A stretch of 64,000 nt of DNA from Macrobrachium rosenbergii (taxonomy: Eukaryota > Arthropoda > Malacostraca > Decapoda > Palaemonidae): positions 40,868,606 to 40,932,605 of the forward strand of contig NC_089789.1 in NCBI RefSeq assembly GCF_040412425.1, given 5' to 3'. Every line of letters begins with the position of its first letter. Position 1 is the first letter of the stretch. The notes under the pieces were generated by a model. It searched no databases, was not told the DNA's origin, and saw nothing but the letters and a program-made list of their open reading frames with translations. Shown piece by piece: positions 13,691 to 26,300 of the stretch. The position numbers and the translations under genes are program-made.

Positions 13691-14028
13691 TAGGGAAATG
13701 AGGACTAATGGCCCAGATTAGGGGGGTGAAATGAGTAGGAGTAATTACGTATGGGGTCAGTGAAAGGAATAAGTTTCCAGCGTCAGTTGAGAACCCCGAT
13801 TAAGGAATTTGATGTTTCTTTTGCAAAAGCGAGCAAATAATAGTGAGTTGATTTATGGTGGTTTGTCGCTATTCTAAGGTGAGTGATTAATTGATTGGTT
13901 GACTGTTAGGAATTATCTTGCGCCATAATTTTCAAGTCCAGCGAAGATATGAATGAGGGTAACTTGATTTTTCCTTTTTACGAAGATAACAAAGGTCAGT
14001 ATATTTTATTTTAGTGGAGGCACAATTC

Positions 14029-14031
<3 letters not shown>

Positions 14032-14097
<66 letters not shown>
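14032..14097 (+). repeat. (CT)n array, 66 bp
   Basis: Uninterrupted. Confidence 0.97.
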
Positions 14098-14100
<3 letters not shown>

Positions 14101-14215
14101 TCGTGAACTTAGGGACCCGTGTTTGAGTTTCGAACCGGACGGTGCCGATGTTGATCAAAGCAGTGCATTTGTACCTAGGTATCAGTCGACTGCTGTGGGT
14201 CGCAGCTAGATTAGA
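14098..14215 (+). mobile_element. SINE-like copy
   Basis: TTTCGAACCGG, then GTGCATTTGTACCTAGGTAT and GTCGACTGCTGTGGGTCGCA, the same order as the body at 8795-8850 and 60150-60205. Flanked on the left by a 66-bp CT array. Confidence 0.45.
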
Positions 14216-14626
14216 GAGAGAGTTAGAGAGATAGAAGGGAGAAATCGCTAGAAATGATTGCTCAATTCTCCGTCAAAATGTATACCATCGAAACGGGAGG
14301 GTCTTTACGAGGTACTCCTCACTCCATTGGGATGAAACCATTCATGTGATGTTCATGGAATAATTCTCTCTATCTCTCTCTCTCTCTCTCAATGAATGAA
14401 TGACCTCGTGTAATGTTTTTACTTATGTAATCCGAAATAAATAACTTTAAAGAGGTATTCCCTGTTATTCTCCGTTCCTTTCAGACTTAGGCAGAGTAAG
14501 TCTTATTCGTGAGAGAGAGAGAGAGAGAGAGAATGGTAATGATATGGAACACTTATCATTCATTAGGGCTTAAGGGATTAATTAGTTGTTAATCCTTTGA
14601 GAAATGGTTGCTATTAAGTACGGCTG

Positions 14627-14629
<3 letters not shown>

Positions 14630-14683
<54 letters not shown>
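14630..14683 (+). repeat. (CT)n array, 54 bp
   Basis: Short CT (14368-14390) and GA (14511-14531) runs lie upstream. Confidence 0.95.
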
Positions 14684-14685
<2 letters not shown>

Positions 14686-15334
14686 CTCCGTTACTTCCCC
14701 CTCTTCCATTTCTTTGTTTCTCTTGAATTGATGATAATGCAATAATGGATTGGTGTCGGGTCTTTAGGGGGAGAGGCAAACCTCTGGTGAAAGAACGAGT
14801 TTTTTTTTTTTTTTTTTTTGTATCTGCATAGAATTTTGTTGGAAAAAACTATGAGGTCTCTTGCTCATATTTATTAATTTTTAAAAATCTTGACTTTTAA
14901 TTTAGTGTAGTTTTAGGTAGTAAATAATCTGAATTTTACCTAATGATAGTTTTAGAGGAAAAAATTATAACTTTTTGCATATGATAAATTTATTTCTCAG
15001 AAAATTGCGTAAAGAAATAATCAAGGCTAATTTATGAAATAGAATTTCATACAGAAATAATCATGACGACTACGTAAAATAAATTCATTTACGAAAACAA
15101 CATCACTTTTCCTGTTTAAATCATAATTCTCTGCAAAAAAAAAAAATCATGTTTCCAAAACATGAGTTTTTTTTTTTTTTTTTTTTTACATCGATCGAGT
15201 TGAAATTATCTGCGCTCTTCCCGTAGAGTTTATACCGATCCCTCTTCTCCCTTCCACACATAATGCAAAAGCATTGTTGGTTAATACGACGCCGGAGTTG
15301 GCTAACCTTTATGAACTTCTTGCATGCATGAAGG

Positions 15335-15335
<1 letters not shown>

Positions 15336-15376
<41 letters not shown>
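15336..15376 (+). repeat. Poly-T, 41 bp
   Basis: Longest homopolymer; shorter T runs at about 14800 and 15168. Confidence 0.95.
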
Positions 15377-15378
<2 letters not shown>

Positions 15379-15587
15379 CCAGGCTGTCTTTAATCTTACA
15401 TGGAAAGATGAACTATAACCAGGTTTCGGTCCCGTGAAGGGATGGGTTTTCTAGGATTATAGAGTATCATATTTGCTATTAGTTATTTAACTGAGTTTTT
15501 TTTTTTCAGTCGTGGTTTTTTCTTTACATTATCTTTTATATGTCAATAAATTTCGTGACCTGTCCTTTTTAGTTTTTTTTTTTTTTT

Positions 15588-15975
15588 GCTGTAAAAGAAA
15601 ACTATTGTGCCGGCTTTGTCTGTCCGTCTGCACTTTGTTTTGTCCGTACTTTTTTCTGTCCGCACTTTTTTCTCTCTGTCCTCAGATCTTAAAAACTACT
15701 GAGGCTAGAGAGCCGCAAATTGGTATGTTGATCATCCACCCTCCCATCATCAAACATACCAAATTGCAGCCCTCTAGCCTCAGTAGTTTTTATCTTATTT
15801 AAGGTTAAAGTTAGCCATACTCGTGCTTCTGGCAACGATATAGGATAGGCCACCACCAGGCCGTGGTTAAAGTTTCATGGCCCACGGCTCATACAGCATT
15901 ATACCGAGACCACCGAAAGATAGATCTGTTTTCGGTGGCCTCGATTATACGCTGTAGCGGCTGTACAGAAAACAG
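15588..15975 (+). mobile_element. Dispersed hairpin repeat (MITE-like), copy 1
   Basis: It contains two nested palindromes: arms starting AAAAACTACTGAGGCTAGAG at 15691 and ending CTCTAGCCTCAGTAGTTTTT at 15791 around a short loop, then CACCGAAA...TTTTCGGTGG near 15912-15940. A second, reversed copy is at 40034-40245. No coding capacity. This repeat type is familiar in decapod sequences. Confidence 0.75.
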
Positions 15976-16366
15976 CATTTTATACTCGTTTATTTTTTTT
16001 TAACACCGAACCATATTTATTTCCCCCTTTTAATCGTTTTCATCAGTTTGATTTGACAAGAACATTACGTCCCCTGTACCATTGACCATTGCTTAAACAT
16101 ATTGTATTTTTTCTTATTAATTTGGTCATGTTATGACAGAAGTAACGCTGGAGAGCTTTAGCTTCAGTGAAGCGTAAAATTCAAGTGCTGCCATCTTAGA
16201 TCTGGTTATTTTAGGGTCCAAACAATTTTTTTCACAACATTTGCATTGGCATTTTTGATTTCAAGGCTGAAAAACCATATTTGTACGCAATAACTGATTA
16301 AAACATTATTTAAAATGCTCTAAATGTCTTATGATTTCTAATCTGATGTTGGTATAGATATATGTA

Positions 16367-16370
<4 letters not shown>

Positions 16371-16441
<71 letters not shown>

Positions 16442-16640
16442 GTATGTGTATATATACATAAATTGTGTATGCAAGTATTGTCAAATGCATTTATTTATTC
16501 ATGGCTCAGTCACGGTTTAGATCAATCGCGACAGCAGTTCATCTCGATACCAAAAACGATTAACCACCCATCATCAGGAAGGAGAAAGAAAGAAAGAAAG
16601 AAAAGAAGGAAGGAAGGAAGAAAGAAGGAAAGGAGGAAGA
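16371..16640. repeat. TA array and GAAA/GGAA purine tract
   Basis: TA 16371-16438; purine-only stretch about 16579-16640. Confidence 0.9.
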
Positions 16641-16825
16641 ATTTCTCCGATAAGAAGAAAAAGGCCGATACGATTTCAATCTACGAATGACGCCTCTTGT
16701 CACGGGTGACGACGGGAACAAAATTACTTGCGTCTCTGCGTCACTCAGTCGTCGTTTCTCAGGATGTGATACACTTTTCTCGTCTTTCGGAGGAGGTTCG
16801 TCGCGTCGTCCGCTTGCCCAGCTCT

Positions 16826-17056
16826 ATTGGCGTTGGGGCATCGTGACGACCTTCCTTTTACTCTACCTCCGTTCATATTCCTTTCTTCCATCGTACTTTC
16901 CACCTCTCCTAACAATTGTTTCGTAGCGCAACTGCTTTGAGGTTTTCCTCCTGTTACACCTGTCAAACCTTTCTACTGTCAGTTTCCCTCTCCGCGGTCA
17001 ATGACCTCATAGGTCCTAGAACTTGGCCTCTGGCCTAAATTCTATGTTCTGCCATG
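16826..17056 (+). repeat. Dispersed repeat R, copy 2
   Basis: Second copy of the repeat at 12190-12441, with a longer middle part (TTTTCCTCCTGTTACACCTG). An open frame inside it is not a gene. Confidence 0.65.
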
Positions 17057-17397
17057 ACGACCTATTACAGCTTGATCTAAACCGCTAGAGTTTATTGCAA
17101 GCTTTTGTAATGGAGACGCCACCTCTGCGCTTGACTCTCCTCTCTTATCCGGGCTGGGGTGCCCTCAAGCCTGTGTGAATGACATATATATTATGAAGCT
17201 TTCAAAATCACCTTTATTTTCATTGCAAATGAAATTGCGCATTCACTCGGTCTGTTGACTCTCAGGGTTCATTGTGGCCCATTCCCCCCCGCCCCCTCCA
17301 ACATCATTGTGCGTTTTACTGTTCCGTTCATTTGAAAACGGTGAAGTGGAAGTAAAAGCGATTATAGTAATCACGTGTCACTGTAAATGCGCTGCTG

Positions 17398-17399
<2 letters not shown>

Positions 17400-17480
<81 letters not shown>
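17400..17480. repeat. (TA)n array, 81 bp
   Basis: Uninterrupted. Confidence 0.97.
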
Positions 17481-17483
<3 letters not shown>

Positions 17484-17779
17484 TTGTGTGTACATATATA
17501 TGTGAGTGTGTGTGGATGGTTTTCATAACGGAGTTGGCATAACGTAATGCACGTCAAGTGAGAATAAATCAGTAAATGAAGACAGGTTGATTGTGAAGTG
17601 CCGAATATAAAAAGACACCCAGAATTTGGAAATTAGTGAAGTAAAGTAGCAGAACAATTAAGAAGACAAAATCTAGAATAAATGTTACGTATTTTGACAG
17701 ATGAACATTCATCGAAACGAAATTAAAAAAATATATATATAGCTGGACTTTCGAAGATATAGAGGCCTTTAGGATATTT

Positions 17780-17850
17780 ATTTGTCGGGGTGAATTCGAA
17801 CCAGTGGAAATTACTTGGAACACTTGAATTACTGCCCATTGCTCCGTAAG
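17780..17850 (-). mobile_element. tRNA-like SINE head
   Basis: On - it reads GGAGCAATGGGCAGT ... CTGGTTCGAATTC, with box-A and box-B spacing like a tRNA. It lacks a convincing acceptor stem, so it is not called a tRNA gene. Confidence 0.4.
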
Positions 17851-19357
17851 TTGAAAATTGCTTCGGCAACAATATCCATTGAAGGGAAAGTTGCTTAATG
17901 GAATGGGTCTTATTTCGGATTTTTATGCACGTGGAGTAATTATAAACGTATCTACACTCGAGGGCCTTCCGTTAAATTCTGTCCCTCGGGAAATCATACC
18001 TTACGTTCAGCTCCTCCCATATTTTAATTTTCTTTTTCAGGGGGTGCATTTCAGCAAGTAAATTGCCTCATTGGCTTGTTCTACATGAATATGGCTATGT
18101 ACGCTTTGAATAATAAATTATTTTATAGTTTTTCTTGCTGGGACTGTGACGTGAACCAGTTTCCAAACGCGCTCGGTGTAATTGACGTTAAGCGTCGGTT
18201 TATATATTATTCAGCTTCTAATTTTGAGTCTGGATTCATAATTTTCTACATTTATACATTTATGAATCGGGTCTTGTTGGACATGTGATGAAGTAGGATG
18301 AAAATTGAGACTCTATAAATTTTTAATGCTGGTACCCTTTCGAAAAGGACGTTGTGGAAATGTATAGAAACAAAGTATACTTGCTGGAAACTGTTTTGAA
18401 TCTGTACAGTGTTATTTTTTTACATTCTGGATGTTCAGTAATCGGCAAAGACACACACACACACAAGGAAACTGCAGGCTCCGTCTAGACATTCAAATTA
18501 AGGGTCCTTTTACTTAAAAAAAAAAAAAAAAAAACTAAAGAAAAAAAATTAAAAGCACCGACAACAGAACAGCAAAAATCCCCGGTTCCTTTCCAAAGCG
18601 TCACTGGGCCCTGCCCAAAAAGACTGAGCCTTCAGACACCTGTTGTTCGAAAAGAAGGAGCCCTCAAACTCTATCAAGCAAAAGTCTGATTCTCTTTCGA
18701 CGAACTTGAGGAGAGACAGCTGGCTTCAAAGCAAGCGAATGCCCTCCTTCCGTCCTTCCTTCGTTCCTTGCGCCCCTTGAGGGGCTGAGGGTCTACCTCG
18801 TCCTTCGTAATTAAGCCCCACCTATCTTCTTCTTTTCCCCTTTTCCATGTTTTCTTCTGGCCTGGGCTAGAAAGGGGCGGTAGGTTACAAAACCCTCTGA
18901 CCTTCTTCTTCGTTTTAACGTGCTTTTTTCCCATTTTTATATGGGGTAAACACGATGCCTTCTTTTGAAGGACTTTGATTTGGCGGTGGGGTAGGCCGTA
19001 GCCTCGATCGGCTGCCCTGCCTGACATCGCTTAGACCCCGGTAACGAATGTGTACATGTATTGTACCAAATCCCTGCGCTCCTAAAAAACTTGTCCGATA
19101 CAAACTATGTCACTTTATTCTTCTTCTGAAGTACTTTTTTTTTTACTTCTCAGTTAAATACATATAATTTAAAAGGAGAAAAGTTACATGTTTGTAACCC
19201 TGCAGTTAACAGTTTAGAAAAATTACAGACATCTTGACCAGAAATAATTAACTCTTAGGTTATAGATTATGAGAAACTGTCAGATACCGAAAAATATTTT
19301 ATTATTTATGTAAGGTATTTTTAGCCCACCTGTTTGACATCTGAATGGGAAAGATGT

Positions 19358-19688
<331 letters not shown>

Positions 19689-19876
19689 GCTTAGTTTTAG
19701 AAACAAATTTATGTTAATGTTTACATATTTTCATAATTCATGCACGTGTCAGCTACGGCTCTGGCCAAAATTTCTAATTGTGAAAATAGCTCAATAAGGT
19801 CGACGCGAACCATTGAATTGAAAGTTCACTTGCCACCGTTAATTAACCGCACTTTCTTCTTCTTCTTCTCCTGCAG

Positions 19877-20040
19877 GTATTCTTGATGCCTCACTCTCAT
19901 AACGATCCTGGGTGGTTGAAGACCTATGAAGAATACTACTTCCACCAGACCAGCAAGATCCTTCAAAACATGATAGACAAGTTGAAGGTCCACAACAACA
20001 TGACCTTCATTTGGTCAGAAATTTCGTTCCTCTCCCTATG
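19877..20040 (+). CDS. Mannosidase visible exon 1 (zinc-site HxD motif); 3' end ambiguous
   Basis: The acceptor is a pyrimidine-rich stretch ending in CTGCAG at 19876. The exon opens [13 protein letters not shown] and runs through [12 protein letters not shown]. Family alignment predicts that it should end TAT GAG AG | gtaagt (residues WYE-R). Here the sequence after TATGAG (20047) is ATGAGAGTTTG, so that donor is gone; reading on meets a TGA at 20069. The nearest usable donor is gtatga at 20041. It leaves TG, which joins G of the next exon to make Trp in frame and loses only Tyr-Glu-Arg. I chose 20040 for that reason. Two intact copies of this exon end lie downstream (20215-20258, 20384-20427). 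Confidence 0.8.
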
Positions 20041-21403
20041 GTATGAGATGAGAGTTTGTTTGTTTGTTTGAACCTTTCCAAGTCAATACATGTTTTGTTT
20101 GTTTGTTTGTTTGACACCTTTTCCAGGCGACGAAGCAGCACCCGGCAAGTCACGCCTTCGTACATTTGCTCTTTTGTTTCCTAACTTTTTTTCAACCTTT
20201 CTTCCTACAACAAGTTCATTTGGTCAGAAATTTCGTTCCTCTCCCTATGGTATGAGAGGTAAGTCAGCCACATGTTTGTTTGTTTGTTTGACACCTTTTC
20301 CAGGCGACGAAGCAGCACCCGGCAAGTCACACCTTCCTACATTTACTCGTTTCCTAACTTTTTTCAACCTTTCTTCCTACAAGTTCATCTGGTCAGAAAT
20401 TTTGTTCCTCTCCCTGTGGTATGAGAGGTAAGTCAGCCACATGTTTGTTTGTTTGTTTGACACCTTTTTCAGGAGACGAAGTAACACCCGGCAAGTCACG
20501 CCTTCCTACATTTACTCTGTTGTTTCCTAACCTTTTTTTAACCTTTCTTTCTATAACAAGTAGCTCATTTGCCTTTTTTCATAATTAAGCCCAAGCTTCG
20601 TTTTCTTATGTGATGGGACATTTTCAGGCGACCTCGTAGCACCCGACAAGTCGCACCTTTATACATTTACTTTTTTTTCTTGCTCTACTTAACATCTTCC
20701 TTCAAGAGGAAAGTCAGTTCCCTTCTTGTCTGTCTGAACGTTTTCAGCCGACCTCGTAGTTTTTTTTTTTTTTTTTTTACAAAGCTTGTTTGAAAGTTTC
20801 CAAATTATTTGTCTATAGTAATGAGATTGTTCTACTCATTTTTTTACCAGTGAAATTTGTATATTCCATTCATTCAGTTTCAGTGGAGTTAGGTATTGCA
20901 GTTTTATGTAGTTAAGCATAGTTCTAGAGAGCCTTTATTTATTTATAATTCGATGGACATCTTGAAAGATTCTGCATTTGCTCAGTTAATGCTGAGGTAA
21001 TATTTATTCTATTTTCACACCTTTTCTTATTTTGGGTTGTTTCTTCATTCAGATCTGTTTATAGAACCACTGTGAATAGGATCCCAAAACTAATCTTCTT
21101 AGAATGGAAAAAAAATTTTTGTTATGCAAAAGGTCTCGTATCGTTATCATTCCGGTAGTGCCGTGCCAAGGGTCTCCGTGAAAGCGAAGCAGATGGCATT
21201 TTTGCTTTCTTATCGCAGCGATTCCCCAGCCGAGTCTATTTGTAGAATATGAGGGCCGCGTAAATCACGGCTTTCGAAAATGACGTTTCTCTCTGTATCT
21301 AATATTACCCCTGTCGCCTCGTAGATGCTTCTGATGCTTTGGGGATTTCCTTTATCTCTCCTCCCGCTTGCCTCTTCCTCATTCTGTTCGGAGCTGGGTC
21401 TTG

Positions 21404-21445
<42 letters not shown>

Positions 21446-22406
21446 TCTTCCTCCTCGTCCTCCTCCTCCTCCTCCTCCTCCTCCTCCTCCTCCTCCTCCT
21501 CTTCCTCCTCCTCCTCCTCTTTATTTTCTTACACACCTTGACCTGTCAGCTCAGAGACACTTCCTTTGTTTACGTTTTCCGGATGCGTTCGCTGCGCTTG
21601 ATAACTTCTCGTAGTCTGTATATTGCGCCATTTGTGAAGAAATGGAAGTTCGTTGTGATTTCTTTGAGCGTCTCTTACGCTTTTTGATGAGAGTCGTTCC
21701 TGTTTTGCCTTTTGTTACAGCGTATTTTTATTTGCATGCTTAAAAGCAACATTGCATGCCCTTTTTGTATGTGCCTATGTACCTTCCAGTGATACTCACC
21801 CTTCCCCTCCTCCCAAAAAAAATGGTCCACAACGTTTGTGAAACGAATGGAATACCAGGAGCCCCTTGTTAAGAATAGTTTACATTCCTGACTGAATCAC
21901 CTGTTGTTCTTTCCTGAAATATCAAGTTTGATTATTTTCCACGGATAAAAAAAAAAATATTGATGTTTCTCCCCCTTCCTCCCCGTAAACTTGCTGTGAG
22001 ATGCTTGGAAAAATAATGATTAAATGTAACAAAGGCACAGAAATTGAAAAAGAATGTCTTTCTGGTACGAAAACAAAGCCTATTAACGAGAAACAGTATT
22101 TTCAGACTCCGTTTCGAACAAGATGCGATCAGTGTATACCCAGGCCGTATTTTATAACGATCTCTTCCATAACTGTATTCAGGAAGAGGAAACATTAAAT
22201 TTCAAAATTATACATCAGGCCTACGGTCGAAACTAATGAGCGAACTATCATCAAATTATCATCACTATCAGCGAAAGTGTCGCTATTTTAGATATTCAGG
22301 TTCATGACCTTTCGTAATTGTTTTTATGTAAAATAACCAAACCTTTGCAAAGTGACTCAGTGGCGCAGGAAACAACGAGATAACTTAGTAGCTATGGATT
22401 TACAAA

Positions 22407-22485
<79 letters not shown>

Positions 22486-22797
22486 GCTATCTTTTTACCC
22501 GGAGCTATTTTTACTTATGCAAACTATATTGTTCTTCTTCTCCATTGTAGGGGTTTAGTGGTGGTTATGCAAATTCCTTGTTTTGATAGTAAGATATAAG
22601 AACAAGGGGGGAACCTCTTGTTCTGTACGCTATAATTTTTTTTTCTTCTTCTTCTTACTTATCCCGAACTCTAGATGTAAAAAAAGGCATCTCCTCTGTG
22701 GATTGAATAGGAATATTTCTTGAACTTTTAAGTGGGGGTAGAGAATGGACTTCTAAAGCAAGATGCTGTTTTCGACAGAAGAAGAAGAAGAAGAAGA

Positions 22798-22836
<39 letters not shown>

Positions 22837-23118
22837 GGGGCCATATCTTGAGTTTTAAGCAGGAAAAGAGGAAGGGAAGATTAGCGGTATCTCAAAGTTT
22901 ATAAAGTTCAGAGCAAAACTACACACAAAAATAGGAATATCTGGCGGCAGTTCGGAAGGAAGTTTACGTTGGGCAGAATGCCCCAAGGCCTTTGGAAGTT
23001 TGCGATTCTTTCAAGTGGGTATCGGTAATTCGGCATTCGTGAATTTCCTAATCGGTCCCCCTCTCTCTCTCTCTCTTTTAACATCATTTGGCATTTGCGA
23101 ATTTCTTAATCGGTCCTC

Positions 23119-23172
<54 letters not shown>

Positions 23173-23322
23173 TTTAACATTATTGCAGTTTTTTTTTTTA
23201 TTTATTACACGACAGCACTTCGAGTCAGAGATACAATTTTTATATATATTGTAAATTTATGCCGTTTGAAAAAATACCTACTGCAACTTTGGAGTGAAGT
23301 AAAGGTATTATTATTATTATTA

Positions 23323-23383
<61 letters not shown>

Positions 23384-26300
23384 GTGTTTGTCTTTTTGAA
23401 AAAAAGATTTTAGAATATTTCATGGGTTTCTTTTTATTTCAGAGTAATGATTTTGGTTTGAAGCTTGACTTCTTAATAAGGAGTGCGTTTCGTCATGAAA
23501 TAATTTGGTTTATTTTTCAAAATCTTAGGAAGTGTATAAAGGTTGTATTCTGGTGAAAACCCAAGAATTCCACAGAAATGGAGATCGACCGAGTCATCTA
23601 TGACAAACTCTTTAAACAGCGTATAAAGTGAACAATTCGGTCATTCACAGATATAAAAATGTGTTTAAACCACGTGACAAATATTTGCTGCTTGGTAAGG
23701 CTCCTGATTTCATGAGGGTAAATAAAAAACTTCGGTTATGTTTTGGGTATTGTAAACTAAAGCCTTCTTGATCTGCCAGTATTTTATTTATTTATTTATT
23801 TATTTTGCCATTAGTCTAAAGCTCTTGGTGTACTCATTCTCGTTGTTGACTTCTTGAATCCTCAGTAAAGTAAAATATCCGCTGATAATCGCTAATTACT
23901 TTCATCTTAAAACTCCCTGGTGTAATTTTTTTCAAAGGTTCTGCAGAAATATTTTTCTTCCAAGGAACTGGTTTTACACTTGTTAATAAGACATCATATG
24001 AATTTTGAGGCAGGTTGCCATGATACCTGGAATGAAAAAATAATTGTTAAAGGTAAGACTGCTCAGTATATTTGGGTTAGAATATAGACGAGATTCTACA
24101 CTCGAGTCCTATGCATGTATTTTTAGGAGATTTTGAGTTACCTCAAATATTACACAGCGCAGTCTTGGTGGGTCCGTGTTGTAGACTTCTTTTATTTTCT
24201 TTTTATTACTGTTTTATTTTATCATGAACTCTCAAGTTTTTCTTGAGCGGGTTTGTTAACAAATTAGTTTTCAAGTTTGTTGCAGTTATATCAAAGTGTT
24301 TAGCAATTACCAAGATTCCAAATATGTAATCGAAATATTCCATTTGCAAAGAATCATTTACATCGTTTAATCTATTTAATAAGTTGAAAAATGGAATACG
24401 ATGATTAAATTTCCATACGACTTCCAAGGTACAGTAATGAAGTATTAGTGACAATTACACTGATTTCAACGTCTGCGGATGAGATAAGCAGCTGACTTGT
24501 CAGAAAATTAAACTGCGCCTTTTATTCTAACAATATCCTATATTTGTTACATTTTAATATTTACGATTTCGTTGCATCAAGTGAAACCTCATATTTAATT
24601 TCATCATTTTGTGGTCAGTCTTGACTAGGGTTTATGAATGGGTGGATTTCGAACCGAAACCCGTTCACAGGTATACCATTCTTTACGATGTACCGAAGCT
24701 TAGTGGAAAACAGTTCGAGACTGGGTTAGACCTAGGCCAAATGGCTTCCTGCCTTATTGCGTGCGCAAGGCATAGGTCACTTGGGATTTATATGCCGCGT
24801 TTGACCTTTTGAAAGTGTCGACATTTCCCCGCTCACTTTTCGACTTTAATCAGTGGGTTCGACCTTCAAACAGACTTCACGATTGGTCAGAACGAGTGAT
24901 TACCAGAACACGTTCATTTATGTGCAAGAATAACAAGCCTGCAAAATTAACTTTTAGTTAATTTCTTTGCCTGTCTTGAGCAGATTCAATAATGCATTCA
25001 AACTTGAATGTTATCCGCTCACATATTCCTTTAACTTTGCTGGAAAGACGGACTCAAAAATGAATTGCCTGTTCCCCGTCTCGGCAATGTGGAACTAAAA
25101 GCGTTTGAGCCTCTTTCTTGTCCCCGAGAAATTTACTCTACATGCATTATTAACGTCGAGATGTAATTGAAATGCTATTCTCGAATTATTTTATATTTAT
25201 ATTTACTGCGTGTACTTTGCAAACTTCTGAGGAAGGAATCCAAGGGAACTGAAAGGATATTTTTAATTTCCCATGCGGATTTTATCTGCACGTTACAGCC
25301 CACTTACAAAATAGCCTTGGCATGCATCGTCTAAGCAAGGAACTTACTAGGCGAAGCATTTATACAATAGTAGACATATTAAATTAATGACACATTAATG
25401 AACTTTAGCCCTCCAGTGTCTGAGATTGCATGTTGTAACAATACGAAACTTTTGAAATGATATAAAGTAGATTTCAGATTTTGAATCCCCATACCCTTCT
25501 CCCAATCGAAGAAAAAATTTCCAGCGAGTCTTTATGATCAGACACTGGCTTATGTTGATCTGCTTTAGTTAGTTAGCTCTTTAAAAAGAAAGACCTATCG
25601 TTTGCTTCAGGGCTGAACGACAATTTTCTTTTCTTTGGGACTGGGGTTCATAATAGCTCTTTTGTAAATTTTCTAAATCTAACGAGGAGGATCGTAATTC
25701 ATAAATGCTTAGAAAATACAAATTCAGGGAGATCATTTCATTCAAGATGGATAACTGACTGGCAGTTTGACTACTGAAATATTAGGCTTATTGTTTCAGG
25801 TGGTTTGAGGTGCAGTATCTGGGCCATCCCTGGGGCCCTGCGTAGGTGGCAATCATATATACCATGTTTGAAAACTTTGGGCTTTGCCCCAACCTCATTC
25901 GTTTTAGGAGTAGCATCTAAATGTTCAGATAACTAAGACAATTTGATCTAAGTATTGTGAAATGTGGCAGTGATGAGCTAATTTATGTCCGTCTTTTCAG
26001 GGCGCATCCCACGTTGAGACAACAGCTAAAAGAGCTGGTATCTTCCGGGCGTTTAGAAATTGTAACAGGTGGCTGGGTCATGACAGATGAAGCCAATGTT
26101 CACCTCTACGCCATGGTTGATCAATTGATTGAAGGTATGTATGTTTGCGTATGTGTTAATAAATGGGTCTAGTTCACATAGCATTTTGCCTCAATGCTTT
26201 ATTTAATTCTGATCTTCAATCATATCTGGAATTTTTATCAAGTAAAATTTGTCAAAATTAATGGGTTTTCTCGACCATCTTATCAGAGTGACTCATCTCC

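Larger units (their letters stand above)
20006..20760 (+). repeat. Tandem duplication of the mannosidase exon end plus donor and adjacent intron
   Basis: A unit made of the last 44 coding bases ([15 protein letters not shown]), its splice donor, a (TTTG)n stretch and the intronic phrase TTTTCCAGGCGACGAAGCAG is present at 20006, 20215 and 20384. The intronic phrase alone recurs in weaker form at about 20470, 20625 and 20745. Spacing is 209 then 169 bp. Copies 2 and 3 have the donor GAGAG|GTAAGT; copy 1 carries about 28 extra bases at that point and no GTAAGT. Copy 3 has one coding change (S to L in WSEIS). Confidence 0.9.

Noticed and set aside
15512..15802. 96-codon open frame
   Set aside because: It lies in a poly-T stretch and the hairpin repeat; translation of repeat sequence.
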